A DNA stretch of 46,023 bases from Candidatus Fusicatenibacter merdavium (GCA_019115005.1 DXEK01000194.1:1-46023); one strand, 5' to 3'; positions 16,299-25,628 are shown, numbered from the stretch's first letter. Translations and numbers: made by a program. Notes: generated by a model from the letters alone, not told the origin.

Positions 16299-16602
16299 TT
16301 TCCACTCCTCCTCTCAGATCGGTAATCCACAGCATGATTTCTTCCAGCACCGAGGTATTCAGTTCGTAATAAATATATTTTCCTTCCCTCTGATCCCGGA
16401 TCAGGTCCGCCTCCTTCAGGACAGACAGATGACGGGAGATGGACGCCGCGGTGACGGAAAAGTGGTCCACAATCTCACCCGCCGACAGTCTTCCGCCTTT
16501 CAGCAGATTCAGGATTTCCCTGCGGGTCGGATCCGCCAGCGCCTTTAATGTTTTCTGCAGACTCAATGTCACATCACTTCCTTCTGACTCATCGTTTAAC
16601 AT
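16273..16602 (-). CDS. ArsR-family regulator, SdpR-like autorepressor
   Basis: A 109-residue winged-helix protein. 'LKALADPTRREILNLLKGGRLSAGEI' is the ArsR start, 'VTAASISRHLSVLKEADLI' the recognition helix, and 'REGKYIYYELN' the wing. It lacks the CxC metal-binding motif of metal-sensing ArsR proteins, as expected for SdpR types. It shares 26 bp with the downstream sdpI-like gene, and a TTAACA/TGTTAA dyad lies just upstream of its start. By analogy with Bacillus it represses this operon until SdpI captures it; that is inference. Confidence 0.85.
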   Translation of the reverse strand: MLNDESEGSDVTLSLQKTLKALADPTRREILNLLKGGRLSAGEIVDHFSVTAASISRHLSVLKEADLIRDQREGKYIYYELNTSVLEEIMLWITDLRGGVENEGNHPGE

Positions 16603-16651
16603 TTAACCTAATTGTTAATTGTATAGTATAACAAAAATATTGAAATGTCAA
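16596..16651 (-). promoter_or_regulatory. sdpRI-type promoter and operator
   Basis: On the minus strand a perfect -35 TTGACA (16651-16646), a 17-bp spacer and a -10 TACTAT (16628-16623). Just downstream, TTAACA (16596-16601) and TGTTAA (16613-16618) form a 23-bp dyad, the likely binding site of the ArsR-type repressor. It overlaps the first codons of the regulator gene. Confidence 0.65.
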
Positions 16652-16680
16652 AGGCTTTATCTATCCGGCAAACTGCTGGT

Positions 16681-16708
16681 GTAACAGTTCAGCCGAGTAA
16701 GTTGTTAC
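16681..16708. repeat. Short intergenic palindrome
   Basis: GTAACAGTTC and AAGTTGTTAC pair (8 of 10) around an 8-nt loop, extended outward by GT/AC (16679-16710). It is a member of the dispersed 10-8-10 family, located between the VOC gene and the sdpR-like promoter. Confidence 0.65.
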
Positions 16709-16743
16709 ACAGGCTGCTTACCTTTTTTCTCTTATAGCTATGC

Positions 16744-17106
16744 TCACATTGGAGTTCCGACTTCGATCAGATTGCCGTCCGGATCATAAAAACGGACAAC
16801 TTTCTGCCCCCAACTGTGTGTCATGAGAGGGGTGACATATCTGACCGAAGGATAAAGCGTTTCAAGTTTCCGCACAAACCCTTTCAGGTCTTTTTCCTCA
16901 AAATACAGTTCACAGGAATTGTTCTCCGGGATCACATCGCAGTCCAGAAATTTTCTCCAGGTACTTTCCGCCTGGAGGACAAGTCCTTCCGTAAGTATCA
17001 CATTTCCATCAAAATCACGGATTGTTTCAAGTCCAAAGAGTTCATGGTAAAACTTCTTTGATCTTTCCATATCTTTTACAACGATCAAAATGTTTTTCAG
17101 TTTCAC
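16744..17106 (-). CDS. VOC/glyoxalase-fold protein
   Basis: A 120-residue vicinal-oxygen-chelate domain. 'MKLKNILIVVKDMERSKKFYHELFGLE' is the typical first beta-alpha-beta-beta unit, and 'VVRFYDPDGNLIEVGTPM' is the typical C-terminal strand with its metal-site Glu. Members include dioxygenases, lactoylglutathione lyases and antibiotic-binding proteins; the substrate is unknown. It overlaps the preceding small gene by 4 bp (ATGA) and is the last gene of a short run behind addA (GNAT, small protein, VOC). Confidence 0.82.
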   Translation of the reverse strand: MKLKNILIVVKDMERSKKFYHELFGLETIRDFDGNVILTEGLVLQAESTWRKFLDCDVIPENNSCELYFEEKDLKGFVRKLETLYPSVRYVTPLMTHSWGQKVVRFYDPDGNLIEVGTPM

Positions 17107-17321
17107 AATCCCATGCCTCCCAAAAATCTTACCTGAACACCGGCGCTTTTCTTATCCTCCCGGATCCTCTTTTCCAATTCCCAGAACTTTTCCGACGGAC
17201 TGCCGCCGCTGCTCAGTAATTCGATATATTCTTTATTCAGACTGTCCATATAAGCTTCCTGCCAGCCGGTAATCTTCTGCCGGAAAAGCTTCCAGTCTTT
17301 TTCTGTAAATCCCTGTTCCAT
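17103..17321 (-). CDS. Small conserved protein of unknown function
   Basis: A 72-residue, charged, largely helical protein (MEQGFTEKDWKLFRQKITG...) with aromatic residues in 'WQEAYMDSLNKEYIELL' and 'KFWELEKRIREDKK'. I recognise the type from clostridial genomes but know no function. Relatives I recall continue for a further helix after 'REDKK', whereas this one ends with an unrelated-looking VRFLGGMGL, so the C-terminus may be shortened. It overlaps the VOC gene by 4 bp, so the two are probably co-translated. Confidence 0.6.
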   Translation of the reverse strand: MEQGFTEKDWKLFRQKITGWQEAYMDSLNKEYIELLSSGGSPSEKFWELEKRIREDKKSAGVQVRFLGGMGL

Positions 17322-17372
17322 CCTATTGTCTCCATTTTGATAGATATCTGAAATCTGAAAATCACATTGTCC

Positions 17373-17879
17373 CTACAGTGCGCACACCATAAGATATTCG
17401 TCATCCTTTTCCTCCCGGATACTGAAGCCGACATCCCGATACATTTTCACTGCATAATTGGCTCTCTGAACAGACAATGATACACTCTGATATCCGCGTT
17501 CTCTCAAAAGAGCCAGCATATTCTTCAGAAGCTGTGTGCCGATTCCCCGGCCACGGAATTCCGGGTACAGCGAAATTGCCAGAGAAGGGGTATCGTCGTC
17601 CACATGCCCGTAATCATTCATGATTCTTGTCCAGACGGCTCCCACCGGCCGTCCTTCCAGCTCAGCCACCAGACAGTGATCATCTTCGCGGGCGCCGAAA
17701 TCCTCCGTATACACCTTCAGTTCCGGCTGTTCCACGATACCCCTGTCCGGCGGCTCTTCTCCATCGGGCACAAAAATTGCTTCGTACAGAAAATCTTTCA
17801 GTAATTCCGTCTCATTTTCCCTCAGTTCCCGGATCCTAAATGATCCTTTACCGTAATCGCAGACAAACTCTCGGGACAT
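17373..17879 (-). CDS. GNAT family N-acetyltransferase
   Basis: A 168-residue acetyltransferase. The acetyl-CoA-binding motif A is 'LYPEFRGRGIGTQLLKNML' (R/QxxGxG/A), and the C-terminal beta strands 'VSLSVQRANYAVKMYRDVGF' are typical of the fold. GNAT enzymes move an acetyl group from acetyl-CoA to an amine; the acceptor is unknown. Although the frame is open upstream, ATG 17879 is chosen because AGGAG lies seven bases before it. It starts about 100 bp behind addA and is followed by two coupled small genes. Confidence 0.85.
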   Translation of the reverse strand: MSREFVCDYGKGSFRIRELRENETELLKDFLYEAIFVPDGEEPPDRGIVEQPELKVYTEDFGAREDDHCLVAELEGRPVGAVWTRIMNDYGHVDDDTPSLAISLYPEFRGRGIGTQLLKNMLALLRERGYQSVSLSVQRANYAVKMYRDVGFSIREEKDDEYLMVCAL

Positions 17880-17980
17880 ATCAAAACTCCTTTCATAAAG
17901 CAGCCAACAACGTAACCTCCGGCAGTTTCCGTATAGCGTCCCGTTTCGTTGAATATTTCTGACGCTTTTATGGATTTTCT

Positions 17981-20900
17981 TCAGACGCATTCCAGCGCTT
18001 TCCCCAGGGAAAACGAATACAGATACATCTTTTTCACCTTTTTCCCCGTCAACCGTTCCAGCGCTTCCCGGTAGTACCACAGCTGTTTCTGATAACGTTC
18101 CACCAGGATCTGTCCGTTTCTGTCCGGCACCCAGTCCGTCTTGTAGTCCACGATGACCAGCCCATCCGACTCTTCAAAATAAGCGTCGATGATTCCCTGC
18201 ACCAGGATCTCCTCCTGCTCCGGGTAAGCCGTACGGATCTGAGAGGCGGGAACCGCCATCACAAACGGCTGCTCCGTATATAGCCTGCCCTTCTGGTACG
18301 CTCGTTTCATGCGCTGCCCCAGCATTCCCTTCGCAAGCCATACCAGATCACGCACCCGGACAGAGTCTGCCTCCTCCCGGCTCATTTTATTTTCTTCCTG
18401 CAGCGCTTCCAGCTGCCTTTGTACCTGTTCCTCCGACTCTGCCTTCGTAAAATCCAGACACTCCAGGATCTTATGGTACGCGGTTCCGCGGGCCGCACCC
18501 TGCAGAACTTTCTCTTCCTTCTGCATAAACACCGGAACGATCGGCACAAAATCTTCTTCCGGTTTCGGACGCGGTTCTCCTTCCTCCGGCTCTTTGTTCA
18601 AGCCGTCCTGCGTCTCAAACATCCGCTCGCCGGCCTCCTCTTCTTCCTCGCCGGCCCGCTTCAATTCGCTGACCGTCATCTTCGCCGGAAGTTCCGGCAC
18701 TTTTTCGAAAGGATAGCGGAACGAGAAATTTTCATCGAGAAGCCTGGCCGTCCCGGGATCATAGACCTTCTCCGGATCCAGGTGCAGCAGTTCCTCTTTC
18801 TTCACCTGCAGATTCATCTGGTACAGCAGTTCTTCCTCCACCATATTCTGCGGCTGCTCACATCGGATCTCCGCCGGCGGATCCTGGGGATTGCCCGCGG
18901 AAACACCTGCCATACCGTTTCTGTCACCCTGTGCCTTTTTCAGGCAGATTTCCGGAATCCCCAACTCATATTTTTCATACAGAGGGATCATGCATCTGCT
19001 TCCCGCCATTGCCGGCAGCACCCAGTCGAGATACGTGGACGCCGACGACAGTACGGGATAAGGCAGTACCTTCGCCGATGCCTCCGCCAGCGATGCACAT
19101 TTGCGGACCAGCTGCTCCAGTTTGTCCACCGCACCGGTGAGGATCAGTTTCTCTTTCGCACGGGTCAATGCCACATAGAGCACTCTCATTTCTTCCGCCA
19201 GATTTTCCATCGATAGTGCTTTCCGGAGCACCTGTTTCTGTACAGACGCAGACTTTTCCCTCCGCTCCGACCGGATCACATCCGCTCCGATCCCAAGGCC
19301 GGAGTGAAGCACCAGCGCCGCGCGGCTGTCAGACTGATTGAATTTCTTTCCCATGCCAGAGACAAATACGATCGGGAACTCGAGGCCCTTACTCTTGTGA
19401 ATACTCATGATCCGCACAGTATCTGCAGTCTCGCCCTGAATGTTTACCTCTCCGAAATCCACCTCATACTTCTGAAGCTGCTGAATATAACGGACAAAAT
19501 GAAACAATCCCCGGTAACTGGTAGACTCGAAATCCACCGCCTTTTCGATCAGCATCTGCAGGTTTGCCTTTCTCTGTTCTCCGCCCGGGAGTGCCGCCGC
19601 ATATCCACTGTATCCGGTCCGCTCCAGGATTTCCGTCAGCAGTTCATGGATCGGCGTATAGGGCACTTTCCGCCGCATCTCTTCCAGCAGCGACAGAAAT
19701 TCCCGGAGTTTTCCGCGGAGCGTCTCATCCGCTCCGTTTTCCGCATACTCCGCACATGCCTCATAGATCTTCTGCTCTTTTCCGGAACATTTGAGCTCTG
19801 CCAGTTCTTTCGCGCTGCAGCCGACCATCGGAGAGCGGAGCACCGCGGTAAACGGGATCTCCTGCATCGGATTGTCGCAGATCTGAAGGTAATTCAGGAC
19901 CGTCACGACCTCCCGCGCGGAAAAATATCCTGTCCTTGAAGTGCAGTACGCCGGAATCCCCGACGCCTGAAGAACCCGCTGAAAAGTCTCCGCCCATCCG
20001 CTGACCGTACGCAGGAGGATCACGATATCCCGGTATGACGCAGGACGGTATGTGCCGCTCTCCCGGTCCAGCACCTGCTCCCGTCCGACCAGTTCCCGGA
20101 TACGCGCAGCTGCCAAATGACATTCCGCCTCGATCATCGTCTCCCGGCTGTGATCATCCTCCAACTCCGGCGCTTTCCGATCCAGCAGAAGGATCTCCGT
20201 GTCGTAAGCATGACGGACACTTTTCTTTTTGTTGGAAGACCCTTCCATGCAGCTCTCCTGAACTCCGGCAGCAGACTCGCTGAATGAGTTTTCTTCCGGG
20301 AAAACCGCGCCCGGATACAGACTGGCGGCATCATCATACGCAATCCCTCCCAGATCCTCGCACATCACCCGCCGGAAAATATAATTGGAAGTCTCCAGCA
20401 CCTGCTCCCGGCTCCGGAAGTTCTTATGCAGATCGATCCTCCGGCAGTGCTTTTCCAGATCCGAAGTCTCCCTCTGTCCCGCCGGTATCCCCGCCTCATC
20501 TTCCATGACGCCTTCTTTCTGAACTGCTGTGTCCGCTTTATCTCCTTCTGCCTGCTTCGCCGCAGCCGTTGTATTTCTCTCCACCTGCTCCTCCGCAGCC
20601 GCTGTATTTCTCTCTGCCTGCTCTGCCGCAACTACTGTATTTCTCTCTGCCTGCTCTGCCGCAGCTGCCGTGCTTTCCCCCGGCTCTTTTACCGTATCCT
20701 CTCTCTGATATGTCCGGTACTTCTCAAGAAACAGTTCGGGCCGTGCCAGGCGGAAACCGTAGATACTCTGCTTGATGTCCCCGACCATAAACCGGTTCCA
20801 GACGCCGTCCTCCTCCCCGGAGACAGCCGACAGCAGGGCCTCCTGGATAAAGTTGCTGTCCTGATACTCGTCGATCATGATCTCCCGGTACTGGCGGGCC

Positions 20901-22066
20901 AGTTCCTTCGCCGCCTCCGTACGGACCAGACGCCCGTCTTCTTTTCTCAGCAGGATCTTCAACGCAAAGTGCTCCAGATCCGAATAATCCAGAAGATTCT
21001 TTTTCCGTTTCCGCTCCGCAAACAGTTCCGCAAAGCGCAGCGTCAGCCGGATCAGTTCCTTCACCGGCCCGCGGCTCACCACCGTATCCGCCAGGATCTC
21101 CTCCTCCGTTCTGGAAAAATACTGCTCCTGCAGACCTTTCAGCAGCTTCTTTGTCTCCTCCCGTTTTGTCTTCACTGTTTCCTTCAGCGTCTCGTCGGCA
21201 TCCGGATCCTTCTTTCTGGACAGCATCGGAAACGCCAGCGCGCCAAACGCCTTCTGCAGCGTCTCATAGGTCCCGCAGCTCAGCAGCGCCTCTGTCTGTT
21301 CCAGATCCGCCTGAAGCATCGGTTCATAGAGTACAGGCGCAGCCGGCCGGGACAGGACCGCCAGCGTCTCTTTCTGCATGTTCCGGATACTCTCCAGATT
21401 CTTCCCGGCCTCGCGCATCAGGTACTGCATCCACGGAGCAGCCTCCAATTCTTCCTTCGTGGATATCTCATAGGTTTCCATACACCCGGCAAGCCATTCC
21501 TCCGGCCACGGATAGCTGGACGCAAAATCAAACAGATTCAGGATCAGATCCTCAATCCCCTCATCCGTCTTGCCCGCCGCATAGCACTCGATAAAGTTTG
21601 CAAACTCCGGCGTCTGTTCGGTATACCCTTCTTCCAGAACCTCCTTCACCACATCTGAGCGGAGCAGACGGATCTCCCCGTCCTCCGCCATCCGGTAAGC
21701 CGGATCCAGATCGATCATCTGGAAATAATTCTGAATCACATAGGAACAGAACCCGTGGATCGTATTGATCTGGGCATGGTGCAGAAGCGTCTGCTGCCGC
21801 TGCAGGTGATCATTGTCCGGGTCCGTCTCGACCGCTTTCTGGAGCGCCTGTCCGATTCTCTCCCGCATCTCCCCGGCGGCAGCACGGGTAAAGGTCACGA
21901 TCAGAAGTTCGTCCACATCGATCGGGTTTTTCGGGTCTGTCACCAGGGAAAGAATCCGCTCCACAAGAACCGCCGTCTTTCCGGAACCGGCAGCCGCGCT
22001 CACCAGAAGATTCTTCCCTCTCAGACGGATCACCTGCTCCTGTTCTCTGGTCCACTTTACTCCCAT
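17981..22066 (-). CDS. addA: AddA, helicase-nuclease subunit of AddAB
   Basis: A 1361-residue UvrD-type helicase with a C-terminal RecB-family nuclease. The Q-motif region 'WTREQEQVI' and Walker A AAAGSGKT (24-31) are at the N-terminus. 'LLIVTFTRAAAGEM' and 'MIDEYQDSN' (motif II) follow, 'SIHKSKGLEFPIVF' is helicase motif V, and the nuclease motif GLVIVDYKTDW is near the C-terminus. AddAB processes double-strand ends up to Chi for RecA-dependent repair. The protein is over 100 residues longer than typical AddA; part of the excess is an 11-residue tandem repeat near residues 460-520. Its start overlaps the end of addB by 10 bp. Confidence 0.95.
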   Translation of the reverse strand: MGVKWTREQEQVIRLRGKNLLVSAAAGSGKTAVLVERILSLVTDPKNPIDVDELLIVTFTRAAAGEMRERIGQALQKAVETDPDNDHLQRQQTLLHHAQINTIHGFCSYVIQNYFQMIDLDPAYRMAEDGEIRLLRSDVVKEVLEEGYTEQTPEFANFIECYAAGKTDEGIEDLILNLFDFASSYPWPEEWLAGCMETYEISTKEELEAAPWMQYLMREAGKNLESIRNMQKETLAVLSRPAAPVLYEPMLQADLEQTEALLSCGTYETLQKAFGALAFPMLSRKKDPDADETLKETVKTKREETKKLLKGLQEQYFSRTEEEILADTVVSRGPVKELIRLTLRFAELFAERKRKKNLLDYSDLEHFALKILLRKEDGRLVRTEAAKELARQYREIMIDEYQDSNFIQEALLSAVSGEEDGVWNRFMVGDIKQSIYGFRLARPELFLEKYRTYQREDTVKEPGESTAAAAEQAERNTVVAAEQAERNTAAAEEQVERNTTAAAKQAEGDKADTAVQKEGVMEDEAGIPAGQRETSDLEKHCRRIDLHKNFRSREQVLETSNYIFRRVMCEDLGGIAYDDAASLYPGAVFPEENSFSESAAGVQESCMEGSSNKKKSVRHAYDTEILLLDRKAPELEDDHSRETMIEAECHLAAARIRELVGREQVLDRESGTYRPASYRDIVILLRTVSGWAETFQRVLQASGIPAYCTSRTGYFSAREVVTVLNYLQICDNPMQEIPFTAVLRSPMVGCSAKELAELKCSGKEQKIYEACAEYAENGADETLRGKLREFLSLLEEMRRKVPYTPIHELLTEILERTGYSGYAAALPGGEQRKANLQMLIEKAVDFESTSYRGLFHFVRYIQQLQKYEVDFGEVNIQGETADTVRIMSIHKSKGLEFPIVFVSGMGKKFNQSDSRAALVLHSGLGIGADVIRSERREKSASVQKQVLRKALSMENLAEEMRVLYVALTRAKEKLILTGAVDKLEQLVRKCASLAEASAKVLPYPVLSSASTYLDWVLPAMAGSRCMIPLYEKYELGIPEICLKKAQGDRNGMAGVSAGNPQDPPAEIRCEQPQNMVEEELLYQMNLQVKKEELLHLDPEKVYDPGTARLLDENFSFRYPFEKVPELPAKMTVSELKRAGEEEEEAGERMFETQDGLNKEPEEGEPRPKPEEDFVPIVPVFMQKEEKVLQGAARGTAYHKILECLDFTKAESEEQVQRQLEALQEENKMSREEADSVRVRDLVWLAKGMLGQRMKRAYQKGRLYTEQPFVMAVPASQIRTAYPEQEEILVQGIIDAYFEESDGLVIVDYKTDWVPDRNGQILVERYQKQLWYYREALERLTGKKVKKMYLYSFSLGKALECV
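20538..20669 (-). repeat. In-frame 33-bp tandem repeat inside addA
   Basis: Four 33-bp units (the last one degenerate) encode AEQAERNTVVA, AEQAERNTAAA, EEQVERNTTAA and AKQAEGDKADT. On the plus strand the marker GTATTTCTCTC recurs at 20571, 20604 and 20637, exactly 33 bp apart. The stretch lies between the helicase segment ending 'EKYRTYQRED' and 'RRIDLHKNFRSREQVLE', a surface position in AddA. It keeps the reading frame. Confidence 0.85.
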
Positions 22067-25000
22067 GTCTCAATATCCTCCTGCATCGCCTTGATCAATT
22101 CAAAATCATCCAGCGTTTTCAGTTTCCGGTACTGAAATCCCGGCAGCCGCTGGTCGAAGCCGCAGATCCCGCCGTAAGGGCAGAACGTGCAGGCGTTCCG
22201 CGTCCCCAGCTGATACGGCGACGCCTCCGCGTTTCCGTCCAGGATCCCCCGGCCGATCTCCCGGATCTTCAGCTCCGTATATTTCCGGATCACGGAAAAT
22301 TCCTCCCGGGTCGCCACCTTGGAATAGCTGTTAAAACTGCCGTCCTTCTTGTAGCCGACAGGCACCACGTCCGACGACGCCCCCGCGCCGACCGTCCAGT
22401 CCAGAAGCGCCACCACCTCCGGGTCCGCGTTCACCAGGCCGTCCATCTTCAGTGCCGCCAGAAGTCTCCGGTTCCACGCCTCATCGCTCTCCCCGTCTTT
22501 TTTCTCCAGCATCGGGTCGCCGATATGGTAATAAAAAATTCCGGCAGGTTCCACATCCTTTCCCGGATGCTTCTTCTCCTCCAGTTCCAGCGCCGCATCC
22601 ATATAGACCACAAGCTGCAGCTGCAGACCGTAATACAGCGCGACCAGATCCAGAGAAGTGTTTCCGGACTTGTAGTCAATGATCTTCACATACACGGTAT
22701 CGTTCTTCTCGCACACATCCATCCGGTCGATCCGCCCCCGCAGCCGCAGTTTCTCCTCGTCGGAAAGCGTAATATTGATCGCATCCAGCGAATCTTCCAT
22801 CGCAAAGGACACCTCAAAGGCGCCCGGCGTGAAGCTTCCCTTTTTCAGCTGCTCCTGCAATGCCCAGACTGTTCTCCGGAGGATCCGTTTTACCCGGAGG
22901 ATCATATACCGGTTCCGGCTGCTGCTCTGGAGGATCGTATTTCCGTAATCCCCGATGACAGCCTCGACGCTCTCATCGATCAGACGGTTTCTCTCCTCCT
23001 CGTCCAGGCTCTTCCAGTCCAGACCTTCCTTCTCCAGCAGCCGTGAAAACTGCTCTAACGCCTCATGCATCACACTTCCCATGTCGTTGGCCCGGAACTC
23101 ATACTGCACTCTCTCCTGCAGCCGAAGCCCATACTCCATAAAATGAGCAAAGGCACAGGCAGCATATTTTTCCAGCCGGGTGGCGCTGTTCGTCAGCACC
23201 TGACCGTACAGCGCATGGGCGGCTGTCCGCCCGATCACATCCTTCGGGTTTCGGAAAAAAGCAGCCTCCACATAATCGTCGGCCGGAATCCCGGCCTCGG
23301 GATGGTTTTTATACCACCGGTACAGTTCCAGAAATTCCGGAGCCGCCTGCCCTTTGACCGCCTGGTGCAGTCCCTCCAGAAACGCAGGCAGCGCGTCCAG
23401 CGGCGTCTCCGGACTGTCTGACGTTTCTCCGGTCTCCAGAACCTCCAGCTTCGGAAACATCTTCCGGAAACTGCCGATCAGGTAAGACGGCATCAGGCTC
23501 TCCCCCTTCGCGTTTGTCCGGCAATAGGATAGATACAGCTTCTCCGACGGCTTGGCCAGGTTCAGATAGAGATAAAACCGCTGCATATACATCTCTTCCC
23601 GGGAAGTCGGGGAAAGTTCCGCCTGATTTTTCTTCAGTTCCTCCCGGTCCGGCTCCGAGAGGATCCCTCCCGAACCGGTATGCCGCGGAATCAGTCCCTC
23701 GTTGACGCCGACAAAAAACAACACCCTGATATTTTTCAGCCTGGTCCTCTCATTGTCGCCGATCAGAACCTGATCCGCCGACGGAGGGATCACCGCCACC
23801 TGCGCCTCCTGGAACCCGGCCTCCAGAATCTCCTGGTAATCCGAAAGAGAGATCGTCTCGTCCCCGAGTACTTCCACCAGCTTATCCAGCAGTTCCATAA
23901 CGATCCCGTAGATCTGCGCATATTCCCGGGCCATAGCAGCCTCACACTGCTCCTGAAACATATTTTTCTGCCGCTCCAGTTTTCTCTGGCAATCGCTTTT
24001 CACGATAAAGTCATAGAGGGTTTTCGTCTTAAAGAGGACCGACGTCTTCCGCTGCTTCATTCCTTCCGCAAGCGCCTCCACTTCCTCCAGAAAACGCCCC
24101 CGGAGTTCATTGATATGCAGCAGTTCCTCCGGCTTCATGCCGCGGTAACACCGGGTCCATGTCTCCCGGTACCGCTTGAATCCCCGGATTCCCAGCGCAA
24201 TCACATAATTTTCCAGTTCATCGGTCTCCTCCCTGGAAAGGCATCCCATCCCGCATCTCAGGTAGCGGAACACCGCTTCATAGGAAAAGTCCTGAACGAT
24301 CAGATCCAGCGCCGCCCGGAGAAACTCCACAAAAGGATTCATCAATACCGTATGTTTTTCGTCGATAAAACACGGGATCCCCGCCTCCCGGAAAATCTGC
24401 CGGGCATAGCTGGCATAAGAAGAGAGATCTCCGGAGATCACAGCAATTTCCCGGTAGCGGTATTTCCCGGCGCGGACCAGCTCATGGATCTTCGCAGTCA
24501 CCGCACGCAGCTCTTCCTGGGGGTTGACCATCACGCGGATCGAGAGTTCCCCGTCCGGCACACCATTCCACTGCGCTCTGTTATAACGATACAGATTCTG
24601 TTCCAGGAAATCCAGCGCGCTTCCCTCGCGGAAACGGCTGTGCACTCCCCGCTTCGTCCAGACCTCCGGAAGCACCTCGCAGTGTGCTTCATGGGCGCGC
24701 TCCAGAAGCTGACGCACCATTTTTTTGCTGGCAAAAAACAGGTTCTGCGGACCGCATCTCCCCACCGGATTTTCCCGTTCATCCATCGTCACCGTGACCA
24801 TAAGCTTCGGACTCAGCCCCATCAGTTCTTTCAGCACCTTCAGCTGGATCGGCGTAAAGCCCACAAAACCGTCAAACAGGATCTCACTGGTCCGGATCTT
24901 CTCCGACTGTTCCAGCCTGGCGGTCAGAACCTCCAGAACCCCCTCCGGCGTCACATAGCTGTCCCGCAGATATTCCTCAAACGCCTGATAAATACATCGG

Positions 25001-25476
25001 ATATCCTGCAGCTTCAGAGCCAGCAGCGGTTTTTCCTTCGCCCGCTCCCGCCACAATTCCAGATCTTCTCCGGTCACCTGATACTGCATCAGTTCCGAGA
25101 CAAGAGATTTCATTTTTGTCACAGCGCCATGGCGTTTCAGATTCTGCCCCAGCACCTTCAGATTTTTTTCCTGCTCCTGGGCGATCCTCTGGAGCACCAG
25201 CGTCTTTCCCGTCTCCGACAGCAGCGGCCGGAGTTCTCCTCCGGTCTCCTCAAAGATCCGGTAGGCAAGCCGCTGAAAACTCAGCACGTCGATATTCAGA
25301 ATCCCGCCGTCCGGATGCATCGAGACAATCGTTTTCTGCGTCTGCATCGTAAACTGCTCCGGCACCACCACGAGAAACCGCCTGTCCGGGTGGCGCATAG
25401 CCTTTTCTATGATGTAACGGAATCCGTATTCCGATTTCCCGGCGCCGGAATTCCCGAAAATAAACTGTAATGACAT
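22057..25476 (-). CDS. addB: AddB, ATP-dependent nuclease subunit of AddAB
   Basis: A 1139-residue protein with Walker A GNSGAGKS (8-15) at the very start. A central helicase-like region inactive for unwinding follows, then a C-terminal nuclease with 'VKIIDYKSGNTSL'. The iron-sulfur cluster cysteines are visible: one near 'YAACAFAHFMEYGL' and three in ACTFCPYGGICGFD close to the C-terminus. AddB scans for Chi and cuts one strand. The length fits the Firmicutes family (about 1150). It is the first gene of addBA, started by ATG 25476 behind AAGGAAGG, and its last 10 bp are shared with addA. Confidence 0.95.
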   Translation of the reverse strand: MSLQFIFGNSGAGKSEYGFRYIIEKAMRHPDRRFLVVVPEQFTMQTQKTIVSMHPDGGILNIDVLSFQRLAYRIFEETGGELRPLLSETGKTLVLQRIAQEQEKNLKVLGQNLKRHGAVTKMKSLVSELMQYQVTGEDLELWRERAKEKPLLALKLQDIRCIYQAFEEYLRDSYVTPEGVLEVLTARLEQSEKIRTSEILFDGFVGFTPIQLKVLKELMGLSPKLMVTVTMDERENPVGRCGPQNLFFASKKMVRQLLERAHEAHCEVLPEVWTKRGVHSRFREGSALDFLEQNLYRYNRAQWNGVPDGELSIRVMVNPQEELRAVTAKIHELVRAGKYRYREIAVISGDLSSYASYARQIFREAGIPCFIDEKHTVLMNPFVEFLRAALDLIVQDFSYEAVFRYLRCGMGCLSREETDELENYVIALGIRGFKRYRETWTRCYRGMKPEELLHINELRGRFLEEVEALAEGMKQRKTSVLFKTKTLYDFIVKSDCQRKLERQKNMFQEQCEAAMAREYAQIYGIVMELLDKLVEVLGDETISLSDYQEILEAGFQEAQVAVIPPSADQVLIGDNERTRLKNIRVLFFVGVNEGLIPRHTGSGGILSEPDREELKKNQAELSPTSREEMYMQRFYLYLNLAKPSEKLYLSYCRTNAKGESLMPSYLIGSFRKMFPKLEVLETGETSDSPETPLDALPAFLEGLHQAVKGQAAPEFLELYRWYKNHPEAGIPADDYVEAAFFRNPKDVIGRTAAHALYGQVLTNSATRLEKYAACAFAHFMEYGLRLQERVQYEFRANDMGSVMHEALEQFSRLLEKEGLDWKSLDEEERNRLIDESVEAVIGDYGNTILQSSSRNRYMILRVKRILRRTVWALQEQLKKGSFTPGAFEVSFAMEDSLDAINITLSDEEKLRLRGRIDRMDVCEKNDTVYVKIIDYKSGNTSLDLVALYYGLQLQLVVYMDAALELEEKKHPGKDVEPAGIFYYHIGDPMLEKKDGESDEAWNRRLLAALKMDGLVNADPEVVALLDWTVGAGASSDVVPVGYKKDGSFNSYSKVATREEFSVIRKYTELKIREIGRGILDGNAEASPYQLGTRNACTFCPYGGICGFDQRLPGFQYRKLKTLDDFELIKAMQEDIETWE

Positions 25477-25514
25477 TTCTGCGACCTTCCTTATCTCAGA
25501 GTTTCTTTTGTATC

Positions 25515-25628
25515 TTATAAGTTGCCCGACAAATGGGCATGAGACACGATTTTCAGAAACTGTCTGAATTGGTAATTCTCATTTCTCTTCTTTTCAGCTG
25601 CAAACTGTACTTTTCTTGGCGCTATCAT
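25515..25628 (-). pseudogene. N-terminal remnant, YkgJ-like cysteine-cluster protein
   Basis: A 37-codon frame starts at ATG 25628 behind AAGGAGAG and reads MIAPRKVQFAAEKKRNENYQ followed by FRQFLKIVSHAHL and a stop. As I recall them, clostridial YkgJ-family proteins begin in just this way and continue into a cysteine cluster (YDCSKCRNCC). Here that part is absent, so the piece looks like the decayed 5' end of a lost gene. The rest of 25477-25732 shows nothing I recognise. The family match is from memory and should be treated as tentative. Confidence 0.45.

Noticed and set aside
20538-20669. Regular 33-bp repeats that might be a CRISPR array
   Set aside because: There are no spacers; the units are directly adjacent, in frame inside addA, and vary as protein-coding sequence.
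23680-25470. Open frame of about 596 codons on the plus strand
   Set aside because: It is a mirror frame of addB, rich in His, Arg and Gln as expected for the complement of a GC-biased gene.
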